From Oscillospiraceae bacterium (GTDB lineage: Bacteria; Bacillota; Clostridia; Oscillospirales; Oscillospiraceae), in NCBI GenBank assembly GCA_012513005.1, contig JAAZCZ010000008.1, forward strand, positions 1 to 23,999: a stretch of 23,999 bases of DNA, given 5' to 3'. The translations under genes were made by a program, and so were the position numbers. Each line of letters opens with the position of its first letter. Position 1 is the first letter of the stretch. The notes under the pieces are model-generated. The model was not told the origin of the DNA. It made no database searches and saw nothing but the letters and a program-made list of their open reading frames with translations. This document shows positions 6,870-13,993 of this stretch, piece after piece.

Positions 6870-7763
6870 ATGTGGTTTCCGCTATCGTTATTTACTATCG
6901 CCGCGTGGGCAGGCAGTGATTTTTTTTCAAAAAGAGGCACAAGACCAAACGACAAATATAGCCACCTAAGACTTGTAATAAGTGTCGGCACGGTGATGAC
7001 AATACATGCCGTAGCGTATCTTTTAATAACGGGTATAGAATGGAAGCTAAGCTATATAATCCTTTATTTACCGGTGTCTTTTCTATACATTTTGTCAATG
7101 ACACTCGGATATGCCGGGCTTAGATATATAGAGCTTTCGGTATCATCTCCCATCTGCAACTCATCGGGCGCAGTCACAAGCATACTTGTTTTTGTGTTTT
7201 TAGGTCAGACGATGGAGTTAATGCAGCTCGGCGGCGTTATTATGATAACAGCCGGTGTCATTCTGCTTGCCGTCATAGACAAAAAGATGGCAGAAAAATC
7301 CAAAACTCTGTCGGAAGATGACACAAAGTATCGCCGCAGTGCAATTGCAATTTTGTTTCCGATACTCTACTGCATAATAGACGGCCTCGGCACATTTGCT
7401 GATGCGTATTTTTTAGAGCATGTCTTAGACGAAGCAAGTGCAAACATCGCATATGAATTTACATTCGGAATCTGCGCATTAATTTCATATCTTTATATGC
7501 GCGTAATAAAAAAAGAAAAGTTTTCCTACATAAAAGAAAAGCAGTTCACAATAGGGGCAGTCTGCGAAACAGCCGGGCAGTTTACATATATATTTGCCTT
7601 GGGTGATAATGCAATAGTCGCAGCACCTCTAATTGCCTCATACAGCGTGTTTTCTGTCATATTGTCGAGGATTTTTCTAAAAGAAAAGCTAAGCCGAACT
7701 CAGTATGCTGTCATAGCACTAATTATGGTAGGTATAGCCATATTGGGCGCTTTTGACAATTAA
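6870..7763 (+). CDS. EamA/DMT-superfamily membrane transporter
   Basis: A 297-residue protein with about ten predicted membrane helices in two repeats of five: roughly residues 1-137, then a hydrophilic linker with KKMAEKSKTLSEDD at about 140-155, then 160-297. The repeat ends show the DMT pattern: GVIMITAGVILLAV at the end of the first half and AVIALIMVGIAILGAF at the end of the second, the latter preceded by the typical FLKEKLSRTQ loop. Members export or import small metabolites such as amino acids or metabolites of nucleotide pathways; the substrate cannot be predicted here. The ATG at 6870 has only a weak A/G-rich ribosome binding site. The gene is divergent from the Mrp operon and sits where rpsB-tsf often precedes pyrH, so it may be a lineage-specific neighbour. 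Confidence 0.85.
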   Translation: MWFPLSLFTIAAWAGSDFFSKRGTRPNDKYSHLRLVISVGTVMTIHAVAYLLITGIEWKLSYIILYLPVSFLYILSMTLGYAGLRYIELSVSSPICNSSGAVTSILVFVFLGQTMELMQLGGVIMITAGVILLAVIDKKMAEKSKTLSEDDTKYRRSAIAILFPILYCIIDGLGTFADAYFLEHVLDEASANIAYEFTFGICALISYLYMRVIKKEKFSYIKEKQFTIGAVCETAGQFTYIFALGDNAIVAAPLIASYSVFSVILSRIFLKEKLSRTQYAVIALIMVGIAILGAFDN

Positions 7764-7781
7764 CCCCGCAATTTTTAGATT
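7753..7781 (+). promoter_or_regulatory. Candidate sigma-A promoter of the pyrH-polC operon
   Basis: A perfect TTGACA (7753-7758), overlapping the last codons of the EamA gene, is followed after 17 nt by TAGATT (7776-7781), four of six bases of the -10 consensus. Transcription would start near 7788, giving a leader of about 70 nt before pyrH. Further -10-like hexamers (TATGAT at 7820, TATTAT at 7829, TATACA at 7832) lie downstream without a matching -35. Confidence 0.45.
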
Positions 7782-7854
7782 ATTAACATATTTTACTTTA
7801 ATTTTCACTGCAAAACCATTATGATACTTATTATACAACAATATTAAAAGGAGT

Positions 7855-8580
7855 GTGATTGCAATAGAAGCTCCCAAATATAAGCGCGTATTGCTCAAAA
7901 TCAGTGGAGAGGCATTAGCGGGCGATAAAAAGAGCGGTCTTGATTTTGATGTAATAAACAGCGTGTGCGCCGCAATCAAAAAATGCCAAAAGCTCGGGAT
8001 TGAAATAGGCGTCGTAATAGGCGGCGGCAATTTCTGGCGAGGCATAAAGGACGGAAACGGTAAAATCGAAAGATCAAGGGCAGACCACATGGGCATGCTT
8101 GCAACAGCAATGAACTGCCTTGCCGTTGCCGATGTAATGGAGCAAAACGGCATAGAGGTTCGTGTTCAGACCGCAATAGAAATGCGACCGATTGCAGAGC
8201 CGTATATAAGGCTAAGAGCCATGCATCACCTTTCAAAAGGCAGGGTAGTGCTATTCGGCGGCGGAACCGGTTGCCCGTATTTTTCAACCGATACAGCAGC
8301 GGTTTTAAGAGCTGCCGAAATCGGAGCTGACGCTATACTGCTTGCTAAGAACATAGACGGAGTATATTCAGCAGACCCGAAGCTAGACCCCACTGCATGC
8401 AAGTTTGAGAATATAACATACGATGAGGTGCTAAAACTGCATTTGGCAGTTATGGACCTGACAGCTACTTCACTTTCTATGGAAAATGATATCCCCGTAA
8501 TAGTTTTTGCACTAAAAGATCCCGAGAATATTGTCCGCGCTGTAATGGGCGAGAATATTGGAACAGTTGTAAAGAAATAG
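7855..8580 (+). CDS. pyrH: UMP kinase
   Basis: UMP kinase phosphorylates UMP to UDP with ATP; bacterial PyrH is a hexameric amino-acid-kinase-fold enzyme. Visible family motifs: KRVLLKISGEALAG near the N-terminus, VVIGGGNFWRG (nucleotide/phosphate loop), DHMGMLATAMNCLA, GGGTGCPYFSTDTAA and DGVYSADPK. Length (241 as annotated) is normal. The start is uncertain. The frame has no ATG or TTG; a GTG at 7855 begins only 1 nt after the AAAGGAG ribosome binding site (ends 7853), which is too close. Bacillus PyrH begins MEKPKYKR, which aligns with an ATA codon at 7864 (IEAPKYKR), 10 nt from the site; an ATT at 7858 is a third choice. The gene heads the operon, and its TAG stop overlaps the AGGAGG of frr. 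Confidence 0.95.
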   Translation: MIAIEAPKYKRVLLKISGEALAGDKKSGLDFDVINSVCAAIKKCQKLGIEIGVVIGGGNFWRGIKDGNGKIERSRADHMGMLATAMNCLAVADVMEQNGIEVRVQTAIEMRPIAEPYIRLRAMHHLSKGRVVLFGGGTGCPYFSTDTAAVLRAAEIGADAILLAKNIDGVYSADPKLDPTACKFENITYDEVLKLHLAVMDLTATSLSMENDIPVIVFALKDPENIVRAVMGENIGTVVKK

Positions 8581-8591
8581 GAGGTACAAAA

Positions 8592-9146
8592 ATGGAAAAG
8601 ATATACGAAGAGTTTGAGGGTAAAATGAAAAGAACGGCAGAGGTACTGACTCAGAGCCTAGCCTCGGTAAGAGCCGGCAGAGCAAATGCCGCAGTCTTAG
8701 ACCAGATTATGGTGGAATACTACGGTACTCCGACACCGATAAACCAGATAGCAACAATTTCTTCACCCGACCCGCGCAGCCTGCTTATTTCCCCATGGGA
8801 TGCACAGAGCTTAAAGGGAATAGAAAAGGCGATACTCGCATCGGATTTGGGAATAAACCCCCAGAACGACGGAAGAGGCATTAGGCTACTTTTCCCGCAG
8901 CTCACAGAGGAACGCCGCCGTGAGCTTGCAAAGCAGGTGAAAAAGTATTCTGAAGAAGCCAAAATTGCTGTTAGAAATGTTCGCCGTGACGCTATGGACA
9001 AATTCAAGGCAATGAAAAAGACCTCAGAGCTTACAGAAGACGACCAGAAGGTAGCAGAAAAAGAAATCCAAAAAATAACCGACAACTGGATAAAAGAAAT
9101 AGACAAAATATCCGAAGCAAAAGAAAATGAGCTTTTTGAAATCTAA
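8592..9146 (+). CDS. frr: Ribosome recycling factor
   Basis: A 184-residue protein of the usual RRF length. With EF-G it splits post-termination ribosomes into subunits. Family motifs are clear: RAGRANAAVLDQIMVEYYG (domain I), ISPWDAQSLKGIEKAI, LGINPQNDGRGIRLLFPQLTEERR (domain II) and AVRNVRRDAMDKFK (return to the domain I helix bundle). The ATG at 8592 has a textbook AGGAGG ribosome binding site 7 nt upstream, which also contains the stop of pyrH. pyrH-frr-uppS is a highly conserved order. The 3' end overlaps uppS by 20 bp. Confidence 0.98.
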   Translation: MEKIYEEFEGKMKRTAEVLTQSLASVRAGRANAAVLDQIMVEYYGTPTPINQIATISSPDPRSLLISPWDAQSLKGIEKAILASDLGINPQNDGRGIRLLFPQLTEERRRELAKQVKKYSEEAKIAVRNVRRDAMDKFKAMKKTSELTEDDQKVAEKEIQKITDNWIKEIDKISEAKENELFEI

Positions 9147-9888
9147 TATTTTTTCAAAACGAGATAAAAAAAACGGAGGCCCTTCAATTGAAGGGCCACC
9201 TCGCCATATAGCGATAATACTCGACGGCAACGGCAGATGGGCGAAAAAACGCGGACTACCGCGCACAGCCGGCCACGCCGCCGGGGCGGAGACATTTCGC
9301 CGAATAGCAACCTACTGCAAAGACATAGGTGTTGAATATCTAACGGTATATGCTTTTTCAACAGAAAACTGGAAAAGACCGGAGGAGGAAATCAGCGCAA
9401 TTATGAGACTACTCAACAAGTATCTTGTTGAAGCCTGCGAGACAATGGAAAAAGACAAAATAAGGCTAAAAGTCTTGGGAGATGCGAGCATTTTGCCCTC
9501 TGAGCTTCGCGAGCTTATTTCAAAGACAGCCGCCATATCAAAAAAATACGACGGCTTTCAGGCAAATGTCTGCATTAACTACGGCGGTAGAGACGAGATA
9601 GTAAGAGCCGCCATAAAATACGCAAAAGACTTTGCGGACGGGAGAGCGAAAGATCTCACAGAGGAAAAATTCGGCTCATATTTATACTCAGCCGGAATTC
9701 CCGACCCGGATATAGTCATTAGACCGGGCGGAGAAATAAGACTTTCAAACTTCCTAATCTGGGAAGCTGCATACTCAGAGCTTATTTTTACAGACGTTCT
9801 TTGGCCTGACTTCACATCAAAGGACATAGACAAGGCAATAGCGGAATATAAAAGCCGAGACAGAAGATATGGTGGAATAAAAGTATGA
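9127..9888 (+). CDS. uppS: Undecaprenyl diphosphate synthase (isoprenyl transferase)
   Basis: Makes undecaprenyl diphosphate from farnesyl diphosphate and eight IPP; the product becomes the lipid carrier for peptidoglycan and wall polymers. At 253 residues it is a normal cis-prenyltransferase. Motifs: HIAIILDGNGRWAKKRG with catalytic Asp33, GHAAGAETFRRI, VYAFSTENWKRP, INYGGRDEIV, and RPGGEIRLSNFLIWEAAYSEL...VLWPDF with substrate-binding Arg and Ser. Most family members read RTSGE where this one has RPGGE. The ATG at 9127 lies inside frr and has only a weak ribosome binding site. The first 26 codons are variable and contain a run of eight A and a perfect 20-nt palindrome (separate entry). A GGAGG at 9176-9180 sits 7 nt before an in-frame ATT, so a shorter start is conceivable though less likely. 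Confidence 0.95.
   Translation: MSFLKSNIFSKRDKKNGGPSIEGPPRHIAIILDGNGRWAKKRGLPRTAGHAAGAETFRRIATYCKDIGVEYLTVYAFSTENWKRPEEEISAIMRLLNKYLVEACETMEKDKIRLKVLGDASILPSELRELISKTAAISKKYDGFQANVCINYGGRDEIVRAAIKYAKDFADGRAKDLTEEKFGSYLYSAGIPDPDIVIRPGGEIRLSNFLIWEAAYSELIFTDVLWPDFTSKDIDKAIAEYKSRDRRYGGIKV
9176..9201. repeat. Perfect 20-nt palindrome with flanking stem inside the uppS frame
   Basis: GGCCCTTCAATTGAAGGGCC occupies 9179-9198 and is its own reverse complement. One A-A mismatch outside it is followed by two more pairs (GG at 9176-9177 with CC at 9200-9201). It encodes GGPSIEGPP in the non-conserved N-terminus of UppS. On the minus strand the hairpin is followed within a few bases by eight T, so it has the form of an intrinsic terminator for antisense transcripts. 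On the plus strand it would sequester an internal GGAGG. Confidence 0.85.
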
Positions 9889-10715
9889 AAACAAGAATAA
9901 TTGTCGCAGCAATCGGATTACCCTTAATAATAGCAGTTGTACTTTTAGCTCCGGCTTTTGTGCTTGGAATAATGTTTGCAATAATTTCTGCTCTCTGCGC
10001 ATGGGAGTTTATGAAGGCAATCAGCCCCGACACACCCAAGAGATATTATATCTATCCTGTTATATCTGCTGCCTTAATTCCATTGGCACAGGGCAGCATT
10101 TTTGCGGGAATATACTTTTTCAGAGCACTTGTTTTTGTAACCGTGTTACTACTCACGGTAGAGCTTATTTTTTCAGTCAGAAGCAAGCACGGCAAAATTC
10201 CGCTCAGTGCATTGGCGTTTGCAATAACCTGCGGACTTGTGTTTCCGTATATGCTGTCTTCAATAGTGAGATTAAAGCTCAGCGATTTAGGCTGGCCACT
10301 TGCATTTTTACCTTTTATTATAGCGTTTTCGAGTGACGCAGGCGGATATTTTTTCGGAATGGCGTTCGGAAAGCACAAGCTTGCCCCGCACCTGTCGAAA
10401 AATAAAACAATAGAAGGCGGCGCCGGCGGAATTATTTCAGCAGCAGCATTTATGCTTATTTATTACTTCGTACTAAAAGCAGCCGGCTACACGGCAAGCA
10501 TACCGATTCTCATACTCTACGGAATAACGGGAAGTGTAATTTGTCAGCTCGGAGACATATGCTTTTCAGCCGTAAAAAGGGAAGGGCAGATAAAGGATTT
10601 CGGAACACTTATCCCGGGGCATGGCGGCATGCTCGACAGGTTTGACAGCATGCATTTCACGGCAGCCTTCATAGAGATAATGGTGTTCCTGCTCCCTGCA
10701 ATTTGGGTGAAATAA
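9885..10715 (+). CDS. cdsA: Phosphatidate cytidylyltransferase
   Basis: CDP-diacylglycerol synthase converts phosphatidic acid and CTP to CDP-diacylglycerol, the branch point for membrane phospholipids. The 276-residue protein has about seven or eight predicted helices. The family signature near the C-terminus is intact: SAVKREGQIKDFGTLIPGHGG followed by MLDRFDS (S-x-x-K-R-x4-K-D-x-G-x2-x-P-G-H-G-G-x-x-D-R-x-D). The preceding conserved region SDAGGYFFGMAFGKHKLAP and SKNKTIEGG is also present. The ATG overlaps the uppS stop by 4 bp (ATGA), with a GGTGG 9 nt upstream, indicating coupled translation. Confidence 0.97.
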   Translation: MKTRIIVAAIGLPLIIAVVLLAPAFVLGIMFAIISALCAWEFMKAISPDTPKRYYIYPVISAALIPLAQGSIFAGIYFFRALVFVTVLLLTVELIFSVRSKHGKIPLSALAFAITCGLVFPYMLSSIVRLKLSDLGWPLAFLPFIIAFSSDAGGYFFGMAFGKHKLAPHLSKNKTIEGGAGGIISAAAFMLIYYFVLKAAGYTASIPILILYGITGSVICQLGDICFSAVKREGQIKDFGTLIPGHGGMLDRFDSMHFTAAFIEIMVFLLPAIWVK

Positions 10716-10749
10716 GCAGGTAGCTATGTTTAGAAAGGCGCAATAAAAA

Positions 10750-11892
10750 TTGACTAAGAATGTATCAATTTTAGGCTCAACAGGCAGTATCGGGCGGCAG
10801 ACAATAAATGTCTGCCGCCGTAACGGCATTAAAGTCAAAGCAATAACAGCAAACAGCAACACAGAGCTAGTATATAAACAGGCACTTGAATTTAAGCCTG
10901 AACTTGTAGCAGTATTTGATGAAGATGCTGCTGCAATACTGCAAAACAAGCTAAAAGGTGAAAATATACGGGTTTTATCCGGCATGCAGGGGCTTATAGA
11001 AGCGGCAACGCTACAAAGCACAGACTGCGTAGTAACAGCCGTATCAGGCTCTGTGGGGCTAATGCCAACACTAGCTGCAATAGATGCCAAAAAGAGAATA
11101 GCGCTTGCAAACAAGGAGACACTTGTCTGTGCAGGTGAGCTTGTGATGAAGCGTGCAAGGGAGAAAAAAGCCGAAATATTGCCCGTTGATTCAGAGCACA
11201 GCGCAATATTTCAGTGCATGCACGGCAGAGAAAACGAGCTAAGTCGAATACTGCTCACAGCTTCGGGCGGACCTTTTTTAGGCAAGTCACTTTCCGAAAC
11301 AGAAAATGTCACGCCTGAGATGGCAGTGTCGCATCCCAACTGGTCTATGGGAGCAAAAATCAGTGTAGACAGTGCAACCATGATGAACAAGGGCTTAGAG
11401 CTAATCGAGGCTATGCACCTTTTTTCCTGCAACTGTGAGGATATCGAGATAATCATCCACCCGCAGAGCATAATACACTCAATGGTCGAACTAAAAGACG
11501 GCACAGTAATAGCGCAGCTTGCAGCCCCTGATATGGAAATTCCCATTCAATATGCACTCACATACCCCGAAAGAGCAAGTATCTGCAATGAAAAACTTGA
11601 TTTTTCCAAGCTTTCAGATCTGCAATTTATGCTGCCGGATTTAGAAAAACTGCCCTGCCTCAGGCTTGCAATAGAATGTGCAAAGAAGGGCGGCACAGCT
11701 CCGGCAATAATGTCTGCTGCAAACGAGATGGCAGTGGCATTATTCTTAAACAGGAAGATAAAATTTAACGAAATCTACAAAGCTGTTTCTGAGGCACTTT
11801 CTCATATTCCGGCAACAAATGCCGACACATTAGAGAAAATCTTAGAAGCTGACTCTAGGGCGCGCGACTTTATAAGGGAGAACTACAACTAA
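10750..11892 (+). CDS. dxr: 1-deoxy-D-xylulose 5-phosphate reductoisomerase
   Basis: Catalyses the NADPH-dependent, metal-dependent conversion of DXP to 2-C-methyl-D-erythritol 4-phosphate, the first committed step of the MEP isoprenoid pathway. The 380-residue length is normal. Motifs: ILGSTGSIGRQT (NADPH-binding Rossmann loop), LANKETLVCAGE at about 119-130, PVDSEHSAIFQC with metal ligands Asp147 and Glu149, LTASGGPF, HPNWSMGAKISVDSATMMNKGLE with the third metal-ligand Glu, and HPQSIIHSMVE. The start is a TTG at 10750 with AAAGG about 10 nt upstream; no nearer ATG keeps the Rossmann loop intact. It is separated from cdsA by 34 bp, the widest gap in the operon, and touches rseP by one base (TAATG). 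Confidence 0.97.
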   Translation: MTKNVSILGSTGSIGRQTINVCRRNGIKVKAITANSNTELVYKQALEFKPELVAVFDEDAAAILQNKLKGENIRVLSGMQGLIEAATLQSTDCVVTAVSGSVGLMPTLAAIDAKKRIALANKETLVCAGELVMKRAREKKAEILPVDSEHSAIFQCMHGRENELSRILLTASGGPFLGKSLSETENVTPEMAVSHPNWSMGAKISVDSATMMNKGLELIEAMHLFSCNCEDIEIIIHPQSIIHSMVELKDGTVIAQLAAPDMEIPIQYALTYPERASICNEKLDFSKLSDLQFMLPDLEKLPCLRLAIECAKKGGTAPAIMSAANEMAVALFLNRKIKFNEIYKAVSEALSHIPATNADTLEKILEADSRARDFIRENYN

Positions 11893-12932
11893 TGTATATA
11901 ATTCTGGCAATACTCTTATTCGGCATATTAATAGCAATTCATGAATTCGGACATTTTATCTCAGCTAAGAGCTTAGGTGTTCAGGTCAATGAGTTTGCAA
12001 TAGGCATGGGACCTGCTATATATAAAAAGCAAAAGGGAGAAACGCTATACGCACTAAGAGCGTTTCCAATCGGCGGCTACTGCGCACTTGAAGGCGAGGA
12101 TGAAAAGAACGATAACCCCCGCTCATTAACAAATCAGCCTGCTTGGAAATCCTTTATTATCATGATAGCAGGCTCTGCGTTTAACTTTCTTTTTGGAATA
12201 ATCCTTCTTGTTATGCTTTTTGCAAAGGCAGATGGATTTAGCGTTCCCGTAATTACATCATTTATGGAAGGCTGCATCTACGAAAGTGACGAGGCATTTA
12301 AGAAGGGTGATCGGATATATTCAATAGACGGACACAGGATTTTTTCTCCGGCAAATGTTTCAACATACCTGCAAACAGGCGGTGACACACACGATATAGT
12401 CGTGGTAAGAGACGGGGCAAAGCATAAATTAGACAATCTAAAGCTTGTGCCGCAGCAGTTTAAGGACGGGCTATTCTACGGGCTTAAATTTGAGGCTCGA
12501 GAAACAGGCTTTTGGGCGCATATAAAGCACCCTCTTTTATATTCAATCGACTTTGTGAGGGATGTGTGGAGGGCACTTAGCGGACTTATAGCCGGGACCA
12601 TCGGTCTCGACATGGTTTCAGGTCCTGTCGGAATTGTAAGCTTTGTAAATAACATAGGCAAAAATGCTGAGACAACTGCGCTTGCAATAGAGAGAATAGT
12701 ATATCTCGGAGCATTTATTTCAATTAACCTTGCCGTTATGAATATGCTTCCGCTGCCGGCGTTAGACGGAGGCAGAGTTTTGTTTCTGCTTGTAAACGGA
12801 GCTGCCCAGCTTATTTTAAGAAGAAAAATTAACACTAACTACGAAAGATATGTTCACGCAGCCGGCATGGCGCTGCTGCTTGCATTTATGGCATTTATCA
12901 TGTACAACGACATTTCGAGGCTAATTCGATGA
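11892..12932 (+). CDS. rseP: RIP metalloprotease RseP (site-2 protease family)
   Basis: Intramembrane zinc metalloprotease that cleaves membrane-bound anti-sigma factors and signal-peptide remnants; the Bacillus homologue is RasP. In the 346-residue protein the zinc site HEFGH lies at residues 17-21 in the first helix. Next come NEFAIGMGP, a PDZ domain at about 115-195 (KGDRIYSIDGHRI), the LDG zinc-ligand motif with Asp292 in MLPLPALDGGR, and a C-terminal helix. One PDZ domain is typical of Bacillota members. The ATG at 11892 shares a base with the dxr stop, and an AGGGAG lies about 11 nt upstream. The cdsA-dxr-rseP-ispG order is conserved in many Bacillota. Confidence 0.96.
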   Translation: MYIILAILLFGILIAIHEFGHFISAKSLGVQVNEFAIGMGPAIYKKQKGETLYALRAFPIGGYCALEGEDEKNDNPRSLTNQPAWKSFIIMIAGSAFNFLFGIILLVMLFAKADGFSVPVITSFMEGCIYESDEAFKKGDRIYSIDGHRIFSPANVSTYLQTGGDTHDIVVVRDGAKHKLDNLKLVPQQFKDGLFYGLKFEARETGFWAHIKHPLLYSIDFVRDVWRALSGLIAGTIGLDMVSGPVGIVSFVNNIGKNAETTALAIERIVYLGAFISINLAVMNMLPLPALDGGRVLFLLVNGAAQLILRRKINTNYERYVHAAGMALLLAFMAFIMYNDISRLIR

Positions 12933-13993
12933 TGATATCAAGAGACAAAACAAGACAAATATCGGTAGGCGGAGTCAAAATCGGTGGCGGCGCACTAGTT
13001 CCTGTTCAGTCTATGTGCACCACAAAGACGAAAGACACAAAAGCTACGATAAAGCAGATACTAGGGCTATATGAAGCGGGCTGCGAGATAATTAGACTTG
13101 CTGTTCCGGATATGGAATCGGCAAGTGCATTATCGGAAATAAAGGCAAATTCTCCGATTCCGATCGTAGCCGATATTCATTTTGACTATCGTCTGGCACT
13201 TGAAGCAGCTTTGCGCGGTGTCGATAAAATAAGAATAAACCCCGGCAACATAGGAGATAAATCAAAGGTCCATGAGGTCGCAAAGCAGTGCAAAGCAAGG
13301 GGAATACCAATCAGAATAGGCGTCAACAGCGGCAGTGTGCCAAAGTCTGTTTTAGAAAAGCATAAGGGTCCCACACCGCAGGCACTTATTGAATCAGCCA
13401 AGATTCATGCAGGGCTACTGGAGGAATTTGATTTTGAAGATATTTGTCTCTCGCTTAAATCCTCCTCAGTAACAGACACAATAAAAGCATATAAGCTTGC
13501 AGCTGAGACTTTTAAATATCCGCTGCACATAGGAGTCACCGAGAGCGGAACAGTGTATAACGGCGTAATACGCTCGGCTGTCGGCATAGGCACGCTTCTT
13601 TGCATGGGCATTGGAGACACACTTAGAGTCTCATTAACAGCAGACCCGGAGGAAGAGGTAAAGGCAGGTATTGCAATATTAAAGGCAGCAGACCTGCGAA
13701 AAGCCGGCCCCAGGCTAATATCCTGCCCGACCTGCGGCAGGACAGAAATTGACCTCATTTCATTAGCGAGAGAGGTTGAGAGCAGGCTTGACGGAATAAA
13801 CAGAAATATAACAGTCGCAGTCATGGGCTGCGTAGTAAACGGACCCGGAGAGGCAAAGGAAGCAGACTACGGAATAGCCGGAGGAAAAGACTGCGGTCTA
13901 TTATTCAAAAAAGGCGAGGCAGTTGCCAAGCTGCCTGTTTCAGAGCTTTCAGATGCCCTTTTTGAGCTTATAGAAAGTGAGAGGGAAATATGA
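12929..13993 (+). CDS. ispG: 4-hydroxy-3-methylbut-2-enyl diphosphate synthase (IspG/GcpE)
   Basis: [4Fe-4S] enzyme of the MEP pathway that reductively opens MEcPP to HMBPP, usually with ferredoxin or flavodoxin as electron donor. The 354-residue length fits the short bacterial form. An N-terminal TIM-barrel (RQISVGGVKIGGG, PVQSMCTTKT, PIVADIHFDYRLAL, KIRINPGNIG, PIRIGVNSGS, HIGVTESG) is followed by the cluster domain with ligands Cys266 and Cys269 (SCPTCGRTEID), Cys301 and Glu308 (MGCVVNGPGEA). The ATG at 12929 overlaps the rseP stop by 4 bp (a second ATG follows directly), with a GAGG 8-9 nt upstream. Two MEP enzymes in the operon show that isoprenoids for UppS are made by this route. Confidence 0.98.
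   Translation: MMISRDKTRQISVGGVKIGGGALVPVQSMCTTKTKDTKATIKQILGLYEAGCEIIRLAVPDMESASALSEIKANSPIPIVADIHFDYRLALEAALRGVDKIRINPGNIGDKSKVHEVAKQCKARGIPIRIGVNSGSVPKSVLEKHKGPTPQALIESAKIHAGLLEEFDFEDICLSLKSSSVTDTIKAYKLAAETFKYPLHIGVTESGTVYNGVIRSAVGIGTLLCMGIGDTLRVSLTADPEEEVKAGIAILKAADLRKAGPRLISCPTCGRTEIDLISLAREVESRLDGINRNITVAVMGCVVNGPGEAKEADYGIAGGKDCGLLFKKGEAVAKLPVSELSDALFELIESEREI

Noticed and set aside
10566..11114. 182-codon open frame on the minus strand opposite cdsA and dxr
   Set aside because: It spans the junction of two well-supported plus-strand genes, has no recognisable motif, and its residues follow from the opposite-strand codon pattern.
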